From NCBI GenBank assembly GCA_945833805.1, contig CAMAGG010000003.1:1-38431 (forward strand): a DNA stretch of 38,431 bases. The letters run 5' to 3'. Positions 37,249-38,431 of this stretch are shown piece after piece. The notes beneath the pieces are model-generated. The model was not told the origin of the DNA. It ran no database searches and saw only the letters and a list, made by a program, of their open reading frames with translations. Every line of letters begins with the position of its first letter. Position 1 is the stretch's first letter. The position numbers and the translations under genes were made by a program. The stretch comes from an uncultured Clostridia bacterium (GTDB lineage: Bacteria > Bacillota > Clostridia > Oscillospirales > Ruminococcaceae).

Positions 37249-38431
37249 ATGTTTGAAAATTACAGAGTATTCAAGACCATGTTTGCCGGACGCGAGCTTA
37301 CAGTTGAAACCGGCAAGGTATGCGGGCTTGCCAACGGCTCCTGCTGGGTAAGATACGGCGAAACCGTTGTCATGGTAAACGTTGCGGCAAGCGCAAAGCC
37401 CCGGGACGGCGTGGATTTCTTCCCGCTTTCCGTTGACTATGAGGAAAAACTTTATTCTGTCGGCAAGATTCCCGGAGGCTTCCTCAAGAGAGAGGGCAGA
37501 CCCAGCGAAAAGGCTATCCTGACCTCCCGTGTTGTTGACCGTCCTATGCGTCCGCTGTTCCCGAAGGACATGAGAAACGATGTTGCTATCACCATGACAG
37601 TTCTCGCAGTTGACCCCGACTGCTCCCCGGAAATTCTCGGCATGATCGGCGCTTCTATCGCGGTTTCGATTTCAGATGTTCCGTGGAATGGTCCGATAGG
37701 CGGTATCAGCGTTGGTCTGGTTGACGGCGAGATCGTGCTTATGCCGAACCTTGAGCAGAGGGCAAAGTCCGATCTGAACCTCACCGTTGCTTCCTCCGAG
37801 AAAAAGGTCGTTATGATCGAGGCAGGCGCGAACGAAGTTCCGGACGATGTTATGTTTGACGCTATCATGGCTGGTCACAATGAGATCGTGAAGTCCCTCA
37901 TTCCGTTCATCAAGGACATTCAGGCGCAGATCGGCAAGCCGAAGTTCGCGTTTGAGTCACAGGAAGTTGACCATGATATGTTCGACGCGATCTCCGATTT
38001 CGCTATCGAGAGAATCCGTTATGCGCTTGACACCGATGACAAGAATATCCGTGAGGAGCGCTTAAAGCCTATCGTTGACGATATCCACGCAAAGTTTGAC
38101 GAGGTATATCCCGAAAAGATCGCAATGATCGACGAGGCTATATACAAGCTCCAGAAGTTTGTAGTACGCCGTTGGCTGCTGGACGACAACAAGCGTGTTG
38201 ACGGCAGAAAGATGGACGAGATCCGTCCGCTGGCAGCAGAGGTAGGCTTCCTGCCCAGAGTACACGGCTCCGGTTTGTTCACCAGAGGTCAGACGCAGGT
38301 AATGACTATCTGCACCCTCGGTCCGGTAAGCGACAGCCAGAAGCTGGAGGGCCTGGACGAGGAAGACGGCAAGCGTTATATGCACCACTACAACTTCCCG
38401 GCATACTCTGTCGGTGAAACCAAGGCAAGCC
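37249..38431 (+). CDS. pnp: polyribonucleotide nucleotidyltransferase (5' part, truncated by window end)
   Basis: Open frame from ATG 37249 to the window end, hence absent from the ORF track: MFENYRVFKTMFAGRELTVETGKVCGLANGSCWVRYGETVVMV...GGFLKREGRPSEKAILTSRVVDRPMRPLFPK. Confidence 0.96.
   Translation, partial: MFENYRVFKTMFAGRELTVETGKVCGLANGSCWVRYGETVVMVNVAASAKPRDGVDFFPLSVDYEEKLYSVGKIPGGFLKREGRPSEKAILTSRVVDRPMRPLFPKDMRNDVAITMTVLAVDPDCSPEILGMIGASIAVSISDVPWNGPIGGISVGLVDGEIVLMPNLEQRAKSDLNLTVASSEKKVVMIEAGANEVPDDVMFDAIMAGHNEIVKSLIPFIKDIQAQIGKPKFAFESQEVDHDMFDAISDFAIERIRYALDTDDKNIREERLKPIVDDIHAKFDEVYPEKIAMIDEAIYKLQKFVVRRWLLDDNKRVDGRKMDEIRPLAAEVGFLPRVHGSGLFTRGQTQVMTICTLGPVSDSQKLEGLDEEDGKRYMHHYNFPAYSVGETKAS

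Noticed and set aside
1-38431. Prophage, transposon, defence island or biosynthetic cluster
   Set aside because: No integrase, transposase, phage structural, restriction/toxin or biosynthetic genes were recognised; the content is mainly housekeeping

Overview
This 38.4-kb window looks like a chromosomal core-gene region of a Gram-positive Clostridia/Ruminococcaceae-type bacterium. That assignment rests on gene content (ylm/sepF/divIVA cluster, a dockerin protein, split transketolase), not on a database search. Main blocks, left to right: (i) a secreted dockerin protein with Ig-like and chitobiase-like repeats; (ii) a minus-strand run of hybrid histidine kinase, pyridoxamine kinase and EamA transporter; (iii) prmA, recD2, comF-like, miaB, ylbF-family, mutS, orphan membrane protein, mutL, miaA, hfq; (iv) HlyD-like, ylmE/yggS, sepF, ylmH, divIVA, ileS, lspA, rluD-like, HAD; (v) two short unlisted ORFs and a split transketolase; (vi) a putative membrane regulator overlapping an ECF sigma gene; (vii) galE, rpsO and the 5' part of pnp, which runs off the window. 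I saw no rRNA, tRNA, CRISPR array or transposon. Most of the window is ordinary housekeeping content. The best candidates for something undescribed are the membrane regulator/sigma pair with an internally duplicated ectodomain, the structured leaders of hfq, tkt and pnp, the orphan membrane protein between mutS and mutL, and the Cys-tailed YlbF-family protein. All fold and function statements come from reading by eye and need computational and experimental checks.
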